64,000 nt of DNA, taken from the NCBI GenBank assembly GCA_047636995.1, contig JBLIGQ010000003.1:1-64000 (forward strand). Direction: 5' to 3'. The notes under the pieces are model-generated. The model was not told where the DNA came from, made no database searches, and was given only the letters and a program-made list of their open reading frames with translations. Position 1 is the first letter of the stretch. Each line of letters starts with the position of its first letter. Positions 1-8,137 of the stretch are shown here, piece by piece. The position numbers were made by a program, and so were the translations under genes. This DNA comes from JAQWQB01 sp047636995. Its GTDB lineage: Bacteria > Bacteroidota > Bacteroidia > Flavobacteriales_D > Sanyastnellaceae.

Positions 1-167
1 CCGCAACCGGTCAGCAACGAGGAGATGCTACTGACAATGACGGTTTTATGTTCGGAATGTTCAAGGTGAATTACCTTCTTCAAGATCAGCATAAGAACAA
101 GTTCAATCCAACTCGGAAGCGCATGCGCAAGGTGAAGCGCAGAAAACCAAAGAAGATTTATTTTTAG
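1..167 (+). CDS. C-terminal end of a putative outer-membrane beta-barrel protein (partial)
   Basis: An open frame enters from the left edge (first whole codon at 3) and ends at TAG 165-167, giving about 54 residues. The middle, around residues 15-27, alternates hydrophobic and polar residues and reads like a last membrane beta-strand. It is followed by a strongly basic tail rich in K and R that ends in I-Y-F, an aromatic C-terminus typical of outer-membrane barrels. A G-x-Q-R-G-D stretch near the start resembles the end of Bacteroidota barrel proteins of the DUF6089 type. The family call is a guess because only the tail is visible. Confidence 0.5.
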   Translation, partial: ATGQQRGDATDNDGFMFGMFKVNYLLQDQHKNKFNPTRKRMRKVKRRKPKKIYF

Positions 168-233
168 AATTTTGTACGGTAGGTGCCGAGGCTTCAGTGC
201 TGTCTTAATCTGTTTGTGAGCAAACATTGAAAT

Positions 234-1853
234 TTGAAATTGAAAAGAGCACAATTCGTAATAATAGTTCTGCTCTGCGCGAGTATGTCTTATGCTCAAA
301 GTCATACTGACTCTCTTAGGCTGTTGTGGAAGAACGAAAGTGAACTTGATTCAGTTAGATTTCAAGCATTAGAAGAGTATTCTGACATTAATGAACATGT
401 GCAACCAGATTCAGCATTAGCATCTCTTGATTGCTACTACAATTTGGCTCAAGAGAAGAATGCGCACCGCCGAATGTATAGAGCTTTAAATAGAAAAGCC
501 AATATATATAGGTTTCGGGGTGAATTCGAAAAGGCCAAGAAACTCTATAATGATGCTTTGGACTTGGCAATCCAATTAAAAAACCCTGTATTACAAGCTA
601 TCATAACCGGAAACTTAGGCAATGTTTTTCTTGGGCAAAATGAGTATTATGAAGCAACTCGATATTACTCTAGGGCGCTAAAAGTTTTTCATGAGCAAAG
701 AGATGATGATGGAGAAGCTCGAATGCTGAGCTGTCTAGGGAGTGTAAATTTAAGTATATGTAATTACGAGCTAGCTTTAGAATACTATCAAAAATCACTC
801 GAAATCTATCAAAAGATAACGGCAGAAGATGAGTGTATAGCGATTATTTTGATGAATATTGGGTTAATCCATTTCGAAAAAGAAATCTACGATCAAGCTG
901 AAACTTCTTTTGAAAATGCCCTGGAATTACTTCAAAAGAAAAACGACAAATTTTTTATAACGGGATGTTATTCAACTTTAGCCAAAATACATCTTGCGCA
1001 AAATCAACTAAATGAGGCAAGTCTATATGCCGAAAAAAATGTGGCACTGAATAATGAACTTGAGATTGAAATAGGAATACTCGAGGCCAATTTAATTATT
1101 GCTCAACTCACGTTCGAAACGAACATAGATACAGCTGCTATAAAAGGAGAAATTATTTTAGCGAATTTACCACAAAACACGTCAAACGAGTTAAAAAAAG
1201 ATGTTTACGAACTCCTCTATAAATGTTATAAAGCACAGTCCAAATGGGGTTTGTCGCTTGAAATGCATGAGCGCTTTACAACCTATAAGGATAGTGTTCA
1301 AATTGAGAAAAATAGTTTTTCTGTTACAAGAGAAACGGTTAAGAACGAATATGAGCTGAGAATCTATGAGAGTAAGCTAGAGAACGAAAAAGAAAAAACC
1401 AAGCTCAAAGTTAGCCAGATCAAAAAAACCTTTGGGATTGTTTCTATAGCAGTCATCATAATTAACATAATTGTATTCTATTTTATTTCAAGTCTGAAAA
1501 AGAGCAACAAAAGAAGAGCTCTTTTGCTTGAGGAAATAAAGAACCTCAAATTGAGCGCAAACAAAGGGTTATTTGTAGACTCACAAAAATTCGAGTTAGC
1601 GAGAGAAAAAATTGAAAGCGCTATAAATAGAAAGCTAAACGAAACAGACTGGAAGGTTCTTGGAATTTTATTGACTGATCCGGTAAGTACGAATAAAGAA
1701 ATAGCCGGAAAAGCTTTTATGAGTGTTGATGGAATAGGTTCATCATTGCGAAGAATGTATGAATACTTCGACATAAAAGATTCTAAATATAAAAAGATTT
1801 CATTGCTGCTAGAAGCGATTAAATTTTCTAATAATTCAACAACGACTCCTTAA
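234..1853 (+). CDS. TPR-repeat membrane protein with C-terminal LuxR-like HTH
   Basis: Family not named precisely. A signal peptide (residues 1-22, ending SYAQ) leads into about six TPR-like helical pairs (roughly 55-330), a charged coiled coil (about 355-395), one membrane helix (about 398-418), and a cytoplasmic part ending in a helix-turn-helix-like segment (about 475-530; N-E-T-D-W, then N-K-E-I-A, then S-V-D-G-I). This is a known Bacteroidota layout in which periplasmic TPRs are tethered to a DNA-binding end, so a one-component membrane sensor/regulator is likely; the signal and target genes are unknown. The start is TTG: the in-frame stop TGA at 228-230 leaves no upstream ATG, and starting at the first internal Met would destroy the signal peptide. 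Translated base composition is AT-rich compared with the later housekeeping genes. Confidence 0.7.
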   Translation: MKLKRAQFVIIVLLCASMSYAQSHTDSLRLLWKNESELDSVRFQALEEYSDINEHVQPDSALASLDCYYNLAQEKNAHRRMYRALNRKANIYRFRGEFEKAKKLYNDALDLAIQLKNPVLQAIITGNLGNVFLGQNEYYEATRYYSRALKVFHEQRDDDGEARMLSCLGSVNLSICNYELALEYYQKSLEIYQKITAEDECIAIILMNIGLIHFEKEIYDQAETSFENALELLQKKNDKFFITGCYSTLAKIHLAQNQLNEASLYAEKNVALNNELEIEIGILEANLIIAQLTFETNIDTAAIKGEIILANLPQNTSNELKKDVYELLYKCYKAQSKWGLSLEMHERFTTYKDSVQIEKNSFSVTRETVKNEYELRIYESKLENEKEKTKLKVSQIKKTFGIVSIAVIIINIIVFYFISSLKKSNKRRALLLEEIKNLKLSANKGLFVDSQKFELAREKIESAINRKLNETDWKVLGILLTDPVSTNKEIAGKAFMSVDGIGSSLRRMYEYFDIKDSKYKKISLLLEAIKFSNNSTTTP

Positions 1854-1955
1854 ACCTCTATGGTTTGCTAGTGTTTAATTGCATTTTCACGGTCAAGCGT
1901 GAAGATTGTTGAGGTAGATTTCATGATTTTTGAACTTTATTAACGAGATCTTAAA

Positions 1956-3395
1956 ATGAACCTTCAAAAAAACACGATGAAAAATTTTCTTCTAACTATA
2001 GGTGTACTTCTAAATGTGATTTTTGCTCAGGCCCAATGGTCGCAAGTAGGATTAGATATTTTAGGTGATGGTCCATTTGGAGATCAGCTTGGAAGAAATA
2101 ATTCAATTGCAATTGACTCTACTGGCAATACAATTGCTGTTGGTGCAGCATACAATAGTAATTTATTCCCTTATTCTGGTTATGCACGAGTTTTAGATTG
2201 GGACGGATTATCATGGATACAAAGAGGAGCTGATTTCATTGGCACAGATGTAACCTATGAGGCAACTGGTTATGCTGTTGATTTAAGTTCAGATGGCATG
2301 ACCGTTGCCGTTAGTAGTCCATGGGGATACAATTCTCTCGGATATAAATGTGGAAATGTTAGAGTATTTGATTGGTCTGGAGCGGCATGGATTCAAAGAG
2401 GATTTGATATTGGAGGTGAAGGAAATGCGGTTCCAAGCTTGGCTGGTGATGTTTTTGGATGGTCATTACAATTGAGCTCAAGTGGTGATCATCTAGTTGT
2501 TGGAGCACCTTCAAATACAGCTGAAGTTGGTGTTCAGCAACTGCAAGGTCATGCTCGAGTTTTTCATTGGAGTGGTACATCTTGGGGTCAGCTTGGTCAA
2601 GATATTGATGGGCCATTTACTTTAGGAACGGGGGAATTTGGTTTTTCTGTAAGTATAAATGACAATGGTAATCGAGTTGCAGTTGGAGGAAGATCATATA
2701 CTGGATTAGATCCATCAGATCAAGATATAGGGATGGCGATTGTGCTAGATTATAATGGTTCTGAGTGGGTTCAAATTGGGGACACAATTTTTGGCTCTAG
2801 TTTAGGGGATCAATTAGGTAGTGCAATACAAATGGCCGGTGACGGTAACACCATTGCAATTGGATCGCCTGGAGCTAATAATTTTGGCGGAGTAACTCAA
2901 ATATTTGATTGGAATGATTTTAATTGGATTCAAAGAGGGTTGGATATTGTCGGTACCTCAAGTAGCCTTATGACAAGATCTGGGACATCTCTTGGGATAA
3001 GTAACAATGGTGATGTTTTGGTAATAGGAGATCCAGGTGCAGATTTTAATGTTGGTGCAACCAAGGTTTTTCAATGGAATGGTAATCTATGGCAACAAAT
3101 AAGCAATACGATAGTTAATCCCGGAACTAGCTCGGTCGCATTAGGAAATGGAGTGCGAATTAACTTTGATGGTTCTAAAGTAATCGTTGGAAGTCCTTAT
3201 GACGGAACTGGAAAAGTACAAGTGTTTGAAAACAATGTACTGGTCAATTTGCATGAAACAAATTTAGACTTAAGCGATGATGAACTTATTCAAATTGTTG
3301 ACCAACTAGGTAGAAATGTAAAGGAAAAAGAAAATATTGTTTTATTTTATATTTATAAAAGCGGAAGGGTCGAAAGGAAATTTATAATTAAATAA
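1956..3395 (+). CDS. Secreted FG-GAP/beta-propeller-like repeat protein with T9SS-type tail
   Basis: The protein has an N-terminal signal peptide (hydrophobic core about residues 9-25, ending AQAQ); Met8 at 1977 is an equally good start. The body is about seven repeats of roughly 50-60 residues, each with a G-D-x-F-G phrase, a D-x-x-G-x-x-x-A-V-G strand pair, then V-x-x-W-x-G-x-x-W-x-Q-x-G. This is the FG-GAP-like or Kelch-like pattern of a secreted beta-propeller. The last ~45 residues (a D-x-x-G-R motif, a Y-x-x-G strand, then basic residues and F-I-I-K) look like a short T9SS sorting domain, so export to the cell surface is inferred. No catalytic residues are visible. A decayed relative lies directly downstream (3480-3820), pointing to tandem duplication. 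Confidence 0.75.
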   Translation: MNLQKNTMKNFLLTIGVLLNVIFAQAQWSQVGLDILGDGPFGDQLGRNNSIAIDSTGNTIAVGAAYNSNLFPYSGYARVLDWDGLSWIQRGADFIGTDVTYEATGYAVDLSSDGMTVAVSSPWGYNSLGYKCGNVRVFDWSGAAWIQRGFDIGGEGNAVPSLAGDVFGWSLQLSSSGDHLVVGAPSNTAEVGVQQLQGHARVFHWSGTSWGQLGQDIDGPFTLGTGEFGFSVSINDNGNRVAVGGRSYTGLDPSDQDIGMAIVLDYNGSEWVQIGDTIFGSSLGDQLGSAIQMAGDGNTIAIGSPGANNFGGVTQIFDWNDFNWIQRGLDIVGTSSSLMTRSGTSLGISNNGDVLVIGDPGADFNVGATKVFQWNGNLWQQISNTIVNPGTSSVALGNGVRINFDGSKVIVGSPYDGTGKVQVFENNVLVNLHETNLDLSDDELIQIVDQLGRNVKEKENIVLFYIYKSGRVERKFIIK

Positions 3396-3479
3396 GAGCC
3401 CCAATTATCTGAATGAGTCTATTCTGACCAGAACCCGAATGTTTTGAAAAGGGAAGAGGAGAGTTCATACCCTTGAGGT

Positions 3480-3820
3480 AAATTTAGTGTTCGAGCTAAT
3501 TAATAGGATCTGATATTGATGGGCCTGATCAATGAACTGGATGGGAGGTTGATATCCATTCCAGTGGAAATACCATTCCTGCCTCTTTAATTTGTGAAAA
3601 ATTATTGGATATCGCTCTGGAGTTATTAAAGTGTATGACTGGGATGGGACCAGTTGGAATCAATGAGGGAATAATATAAGGAAAAGGAATCCTCGTTGGT
3701 TGGCTCGAATGGTTTGGATATTCATTGAGCTTCAGCGCAGATTGTAACACTATTGCAATTTGAGTTACTCATAATAACCATGGAGCTCATGCGTATTTCG
3801 GAGTATGGGTGCCACTTAAA
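3480..3820 (+). pseudogene. Decayed copy of the upstream FG-GAP-like repeat protein
   Basis: No open frame survives, but three frames together spell fragments of the neighbour's repeats. Around 3505-3580 the words D-I-D-G-P, G-W-E-V-D-I-H and S-S-G-N-T-I appear, broken by a stop. Around 3603-3655 there is G-Y-R-S-G-V-I-K-V-Y-D-W-D-G-T-S-W-N-Q followed directly by TGA. Around 3710-3765 there is F-G-Y-S-L-S-F-S-A-D-C-N-T-I-A-I, and N-N-H-G-A-H-A-Y-F-G follows. These match the V-x-x-W-x-G-x-x-W and F-G-x-S-x-x-x-x-x-x-G-N-x-x-A repeat phrases of the 1956-3395 gene. Several stops and frame changes mean it cannot be translated. Edges are approximate; 3396-3480 shows nothing. Confidence 0.7.
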
Positions 3821-3879
3821 AAGATCATACAGGATTTGCTTAAATAAGGATAAAAGGCAACCTTACATAATGGGAAATA

Positions 3880-4228
3880 GTTCGTGTATGTAACAACAGG
3901 CAGATATTGAGCAAATAAGTCTGGGCAAATACATCGCTTCGGAGTTGATTGAATCATTAGACTATCAAATGAATGGACTGTCATTGGTTGGAAACAGTGT
4001 GGTATTTAAAATTCTTTATTTACTCTATGATGAACAAAGACTTTGTCATTTAAGCGGTATTCTCGGAATGAATATTTTAGCTATTTCTCATCATTTTGGA
4101 AAAATAAGGGACAGAAATCTATTAGAAACGGATAGAGAAGCCTAAATGATTTTTTACGCATTGACGGCAGAATATTGAACATTATTATATCTGTTTTATA
4201 GATTAGAGACAAGAACAAAATTTAGGAT
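3880..4228 (+). pseudogene. ArsR/SmtB-family regulator remnant upstream of merTP
   Basis: The frame reads Q-Q-A-D-I-E-Q-I, then a helix-rich part with V-V-F-K-I-L-Y-L-L, then H-L-S-G-I-L-G-M-N and R-D-R-N-L-L-E-T-D-R-E-A. This matches the winged-helix ArsR regulators that precede mer transport genes in Bacteroidota. TAA at 4143-4145 sits where the family has a Gln codon; the reading continues in frame with I-F-Y-A-L-T-A-E-Y to a second stop, TGA at 4176-4178, and stays homologous-looking up to about 4228, just before merTP. The 5' end also lacks a usable start (an ATG near 3887 is followed at once by TAA). The metal-sensing C-V-C motif normally in this helix is reduced to a lone Cys. Functional repression is therefore unlikely. 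Confidence 0.75.
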
Positions 4229-4233
4229 ACGGT

Positions 4234-4833
4234 ATGAAAAGGGGGAACAAATTAATAGGTGCAGGTTTGCTAACTGCGGTTTCAGCTTCTTTATGCTGCG
4301 TAACTCCTGTTTTGGCTCTTATAGCAGGAACAAGTGGAATGGCCTCAACATTCTCATGGATAGAGCCATTTAGGCCCTATTTACTTGGACTGACCTTTTT
4401 GGTGCTTGGATTTGCATGGTATCAAAAATTAAAACCCAAGAAAGAAATTGACTGTGAATGTGAAACAGACGAGAAGCCAAAGTTTTCCCAAACAAAAAAG
4501 TTTTTAGGGATTGTAACCGTATTTGCATTTATAATGATGGCTTTCCCGCACTATTCAGCCATTTTTTATCCCAACCCAGAGAAGCAAAAAATAGGAGTGA
4601 ATAAAGGAGACATTCAAACTGCGCATTTTAGGATCAGCGGAATGACCTGCGCTAGCTGCGAAGAACACGTTAGTCATGAAGTAAATAAGCTCAACGGAAT
4701 TGTAAACTCGATGGTGTCTTACGAAAATGAAAATGCCACCATTGAATTTGACAGAACTAAAACGAATGAGATGGAAATTGAGAGGGCAATTAACTTAACA
4801 GGTTACAATGTAACAGACAAAAAAGACCATTAA
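4234..4833 (+). CDS. merTP: Mercuric transport protein MerTP (MerT-MerP fusion)
   Basis: Inner-membrane Hg(II) uptake protein fused to its periplasmic-type metal-binding partner. Three hydrophobic segments (about residues 8-30, 46-62 and 88-106) form the MerT part. The first carries the vicinal cysteine pair at 21-22 (S-L-C-C-V-T-P) that receives Hg(II), and a second Cys pair (C-E-C-E, about 74-77) lies in the loop after helix two. Residues ~128-196 are a heavy-metal-associated domain with G-M-T-C-A-S-C at 136-142. Length (199 residues) fits Bacteroidota MerTP. It follows the broken regulator and shares one base (stop/start TAATG) with the next gene. No mercuric reductase gene (merA) follows, so ions brought in are not reduced by a gene of this locus. 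Confidence 0.9.
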   Translation: MKRGNKLIGAGLLTAVSASLCCVTPVLALIAGTSGMASTFSWIEPFRPYLLGLTFLVLGFAWYQKLKPKKEIDCECETDEKPKFSQTKKFLGIVTVFAFIMMAFPHYSAIFYPNPEKQKIGVNKGDIQTAHFRISGMTCASCEEHVSHEVNKLNGIVNSMVSYENENATIEFDRTKTNEMEIERAINLTGYNVTDKKDH

Positions 4834-5039
4834 TGCAGATCCAGTTAAAATCAGAAATTACGTGTCCAAACTGCAGACATAAAAAAGTAGAAGAAATGGC
4901 AACAAATGCCTGTCAGTTCTTTTACGAATGCGAGAATTGCAGAACGGTTCTTAAACCAATCGAAGGAGATTGTTGTGTTTATTGCTCTTATGGTTCAGTA
5001 GCTTGTCCTCCAATTCAAGAAAATAAATCGTGCTGTTAA
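4833..5039 (+). CDS. GDCCVxC domain small Cys-rich protein
   Basis: A 68-residue soluble protein with two zinc-ribbon-like C-P-x-C / C-x-x-C knuckles (about residues 11-14 and 33-36), the signature G-D-C-C-V-Y-C (about 45-51) and a C-terminal C-C. This signature defines a small family found beside merT/merP in Bacteroidota and proteobacteria. The role is unproven; the many thiols suggest a cytoplasmic Hg(II) carrier or sink that takes metal from MerT, which is inference. Its ATG overlaps the merTP stop, so the two are surely cotranscribed. The following 5040-5205 holds no gene; it contains an inverted 6-mer (gctcac near 5117, gtgagc near 5155) of unknown meaning. Confidence 0.85.
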   Translation: MQIQLKSEITCPNCRHKKVEEMATNACQFFYECENCRTVLKPIEGDCCVYCSYGSVACPPIQENKSCC

Positions 5040-5205
5040 AAGACCATATAAAAGCGAGCGACTTGCTGGTGGCACGTAAATTACGAGACGTTATCTTGCA
5101 CCGCATGGCGGCAGGCTCACTGCGTACTTAATCCAATTGTTATATTTCACGGTGTGAGCAGATGCTTCAGCGCAGGGTCATAAGAAGTACTAGGCACAAA
5201 AAAAA

Positions 5206-5230
5206 AGGGTCAACTCACTGAGCTGACCCT
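5206..5230 (-). terminator. Intrinsic terminator of the TPR/OmpA-like lipoprotein gene
   Basis: AGGGTCA (5206-5212) pairs with TGACCCT (5224-5230), extended by CTC/GAG inside. Read on the minus strand it is followed by a run of nine T, placed 23 bases after the stop of the 5253-6959 gene. Confidence 0.85.
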
Positions 5231-5252
5231 CTTATATTTTATAGATCTGTGA

Positions 5253-6959
5253 TTAGAAATTAATCTGATCTTTAAAGTCACGGAATTCAAGGTCTTTCAT
5301 TGCTTTTGCTTTCAAAGTCCCATCTTTCTCAATTGCAGTTGTCAAGTTAGATACAACATCAGCGCTTGTATTCATGCGAGCACCAATAACTGCACGGAGG
5401 TAGTAAGCTTCAGCTGATTCATCACCAGAGTTGTCCATTACCGTTTTTGCACCGCTAGCATCACCATTCAAAACTTTAGCAAGCGCTAAGTTCATTGTGT
5501 TGTTGCTTCCCATACTGTTGATTGCGCTAGCGTAATCACCTGTTTGGATTTGGACAATTCCTTTGTTGTACTTAACAGCGTCACCAGCAGACATTGCGTC
5601 TTTGTACATGTTCATCGCTGCCGTGCGATCTCCTTCAAGACGAGCGATAGCGCCAAGGTTGTTGGTGCTGTAAGGATTGTTTTCGATGTCGAGAGCCTTC
5701 TGGAACTTCGCTTTCGCATCGTTCATCTTGTTTTGCATCATTAAACAATGTCCAACGTTATTTGCTCCTCTGTAATCTCCAGGGTGCACACGCTCAGCAT
5801 TTTGATAAATTTCTAACTTATCATTCAGTCCTTCAAACAATGTAGCAGCAAAAAGGAGCTCTTCGATAGTTAAGATGTCTGGATTTGACTTTGAAAGATC
5901 ACTAAGCTCTTCATCTGTGTAACCTTCAACATCATAGTTGATGGTGATTTGGGATCTACGAAGTGAAGGAAGAATTTCTTTCTCTATTTCCTTGTAAGTT
6001 TTAGAGATATTCTTGATTTGCTGCTCGCGCTCTGTTTTGTCAGAGTATGTTTCTAGTACGCGAACGATTAAGCTTTTGTCTTCGATGTCAGACGCTTCCA
6101 TCAATGTTTTGAATCCGTCCCAATCTTCTCCTTTAGGAGAGTTTTTGAAGAATTCAGCTTCGTTTTCTGGAGCCATTTTGCGACGCTTCATTTCTTTCGA
6201 AACCAGTGCATTTGCAGACTCAGCACGTTCTTGTGCTAGATTTTCATTCAATGAAATCTCACCTTCAGGAGAAGCATAAGCCATTACATCAGTGCCTTTA
6301 ATAACGATACTGTCTTTTTCAGAGGCAAACTTTACAAAGTCTACCATGTCTTTAATGTCTTGATCTCTCAATTCAGCAGAGCGAACGCCTGAAGCATTGT
6401 AAGCATAATTTACAGTGGCCTCTTTTGTAAAGGAAAGCACACGTTGAAAATTGTCTTCAGAAATGAGAAACATGTCGTCACTTTGAACCAAGTAAGGAGT
6501 CGTAATTACACCTGTACCTAACGCTAACGGATCAAATGAAGCGGTTTTACTTCCCTTCGTTCCACTGATTCTTAGTTCCAAAGTTGATTCTTCCATTCCA
6601 GAGGTGAAAGCTACTTTATCAGAGTAAGAAAAGTTTTTTCCTGAATCATAAGGAATCATTTCGTAGTTACCTGCAGCATCTTCACCTTGGTAGCCCTGTG
6701 TCTCATAAACAGCTTCTCCGCCTTCGTAAACAATTGCAGGAATAGCTTCTACAACCACTTTCTTGTGAAAGTACTTTGCAGGGAATGTACCTGTGATGTT
6801 GATTTCAACGCTGTCACCGCGAACGATTAGTGGCTCTGGTTCGGCTTTAGCGTTAAGTTCTTCAATGTGCTTTTCCATTTTCCCAAGACCTCCACAAGCC
6901 GTTAGGATAAGGGTGACAATTGAAAGGAAAGAAAACATTTTTAATGTTGTCGTTTTCAT
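5253..6959 (-). CDS. Lipoprotein with OmpA-like and TPR domains
   Basis: A lipoprotein signal (residues 1-22, lipobox L-T-A-C) indicates anchoring in an outer or inner membrane leaflet. The first ~190 residues are beta-rich and unrecognised. About 195-345 resemble an OmpA-like periplasmic domain (a beta strand, A-Y-A-S-P-E-G, then a helix with R-A and long charged helices), suggesting peptidoglycan contact or a scaffold. From about 380 to 560 there are four or five TPR units (N-N-V-G-H, N-N-L-G-A, K-Y-N-K-G). Such proteins are common in Bacteroidota near gliding/T9SS and cell-envelope genes, but no specific partner can be named here. It is a single-gene unit: a promoter lies at 7006-7036 and a terminator at 5206-5230. 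Confidence 0.75.
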   Translation of the reverse strand: MKTTTLKMFSFLSIVTLILTACGGLGKMEKHIEELNAKAEPEPLIVRGDSVEINITGTFPAKYFHKKVVVEAIPAIVYEGGEAVYETQGYQGEDAAGNYEMIPYDSGKNFSYSDKVAFTSGMEESTLELRISGTKGSKTASFDPLALGTGVITTPYLVQSDDMFLISEDNFQRVLSFTKEATVNYAYNASGVRSAELRDQDIKDMVDFVKFASEKDSIVIKGTDVMAYASPEGEISLNENLAQERAESANALVSKEMKRRKMAPENEAEFFKNSPKGEDWDGFKTLMEASDIEDKSLIVRVLETYSDKTEREQQIKNISKTYKEIEKEILPSLRRSQITINYDVEGYTDEELSDLSKSNPDILTIEELLFAATLFEGLNDKLEIYQNAERVHPGDYRGANNVGHCLMMQNKMNDAKAKFQKALDIENNPYSTNNLGAIARLEGDRTAAMNMYKDAMSAGDAVKYNKGIVQIQTGDYASAINSMGSNNTMNLALAKVLNGDASGAKTVMDNSGDESAEAYYLRAVIGARMNTSADVVSNLTTAIEKDGTLKAKAMKDLEFRDFKDQINF

Positions 6960-7005
6960 TTAGATTGATTTGATGGTATTCTACTTACCGAGATGAAATT
7001 TCGTG

Positions 7006-7036
7006 CAAAATTAACACTCCCTGACGTATTAAACAA
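7006..7036 (-). promoter_or_regulatory. Bacteroidota-type promoter for the 5253-6959 lipoprotein gene
   Basis: On the minus strand TTG at 7036-7034 and TAATTTTG at 7013-7006 are separated by 20 bases, matching the known -33 TTG / -7 TAnnTTTG consensus. The predicted transcript would begin about 40 bases before the start codon. Confidence 0.65.
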
Positions 7037-7103
7037 TAGACTTCTCACGCCGGAAATGTTGAAAACGTGAGATTAACTTTAAGGGTACGTATATTCCTTT
7101 ATT

Positions 7104-8066
7104 TTATGAATTTACAACTCCCATGGAGCCGAATTTTTTAATGCGTTGGTCTGTGCGTTTAGCTGGTTCTAGTAGTGACAAAGTACCAATGTGCTTTAGA
7201 ATTTCTGCCCTTACAATGTTGTACATCTCTTCTTGATTTGTGTGCGCTCCACCCAGGGGTTCTTTGATTACACCATCAATGAGTTTGTTGCTCAACATGT
7301 CTGCGCTCGTTAGCTTAAGTGCGCTTGCCGCTTCCATCTTGTGGTCCCAACTTCTCCAAAGAATAGATGAGCAAGATTCAGGCGAAATTACGGAGTACCA
7401 CGTGTGTTCAAGCATGAGCACCTTATCTCCAATGCCTATACCCAGTGCGCCTCCTGATGCTCCTTCACCAATAACGATACAGATAACAGGAACTTTTAAT
7501 TTGATCATTTCAAACAAGTTACGCGCAATCGCTTCTCCCTGTCCGCGTTCTTCTGCCTCTAAACCAGGGAATGCCCCCGGCGTATCAATGAATGTAACAA
7601 CCGGTATGTTGAATTTTTCAGCAAGTTTCATCAAGCGCAATGCTTTTCTGTAGCCTTCAGGATTCGCCATACCAAAGTTGCGGTATTGACGCATCTTTGT
7701 ATTAACGCCCTTTTGCTGTCCGATGAACATAACGCTTTGGTCACCTATCATGCCCATTCCGCCAACCATCGCTTTGTCGTCCTTTACGGTACGGTCGCCA
7801 TGCAGTTCAATGAATGTTCCATTGGTAACGGCATGAATGTAACTTAACGTATACGGACGGTCTGGATGCCGTGAAACTTGAACACGCTGCCAAGGAGTGA
7901 GACCTGAATAGATCTCCTTCGTTGTATCTGCAATGAGTTTCTCTAATTCCTTTACACGCTTCGAAACATCCCCTTTAATCTTTGCAGATTCAGACATTTC
8001 ACGTGTCTTCTCGAGCTGTTCTTTGAGCTCCTTAATCGGTTCTTCGAAATCCAAATAGTTCGCCAT
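7104..8066 (-). CDS. accA: Acetyl-CoA carboxylase carboxyltransferase subunit alpha
   Basis: AccA with AccD transfers CO2 from carboxy-biotin on AccB to acetyl-CoA, giving malonyl-CoA for fatty-acid synthesis. The sequence has the N-terminal coiled coil (L-E-K-T-R-E-M region), then the crotonase-fold core with the acyl-CoA/carboxybiotin loops G-E-G-A-S-G-G-A-L and D-T-P-G-A-F-P-G. Length from the chosen start is 320 residues, the usual size. Met9 of the longest frame (8066) is chosen because family members begin at this M-x-x-Y-L-D-F-E phrase. It is the last gene of the minus-strand run that starts with the menaquinone genes; 71 bases separate it from rdgB. accB, accC and accD are not in the window. 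Confidence 0.97.
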   Translation of the reverse strand: MANYLDFEEPIKELKEQLEKTREMSESAKIKGDVSKRVKELEKLIADTTKEIYSGLTPWQRVQVSRHPDRPYTLSYIHAVTNGTFIELHGDRTVKDDKAMVGGMGMIGDQSVMFIGQQKGVNTKMRQYRNFGMANPEGYRKALRLMKLAEKFNIPVVTFIDTPGAFPGLEAEERGQGEAIARNLFEMIKLKVPVICIVIGEGASGGALGIGIGDKVLMLEHTWYSVISPESCSSILWRSWDHKMEAASALKLTSADMLSNKLIDGVIKEPLGGAHTNQEEMYNIVRAEILKHIGTLSLLEPAKRTDQRIKKFGSMGVVNS

Positions 8067-8137
8067 AAATCCAATGGTTTGACTGCGCAAGGTACAAATT
8101 CCATGCAGTCTGATGTAATCTGAGAGAAAGAGATTTG

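Noticed and set aside
3945..4145. A 66-codon open frame starting with TTG that looks like a small ArsR protein
   Set aside because: Similarity goes on in the same frame beyond the stop and before the start, so it is a piece of a broken regulator, not an independent gene.
5040..5205. Possible attC-like or mobile-element end after the GDCCVxC gene
   Set aside because: No RYYYAAC/GTTRRRY core pair and no flanking direct repeats were found; only a short inverted 6-mer is present.
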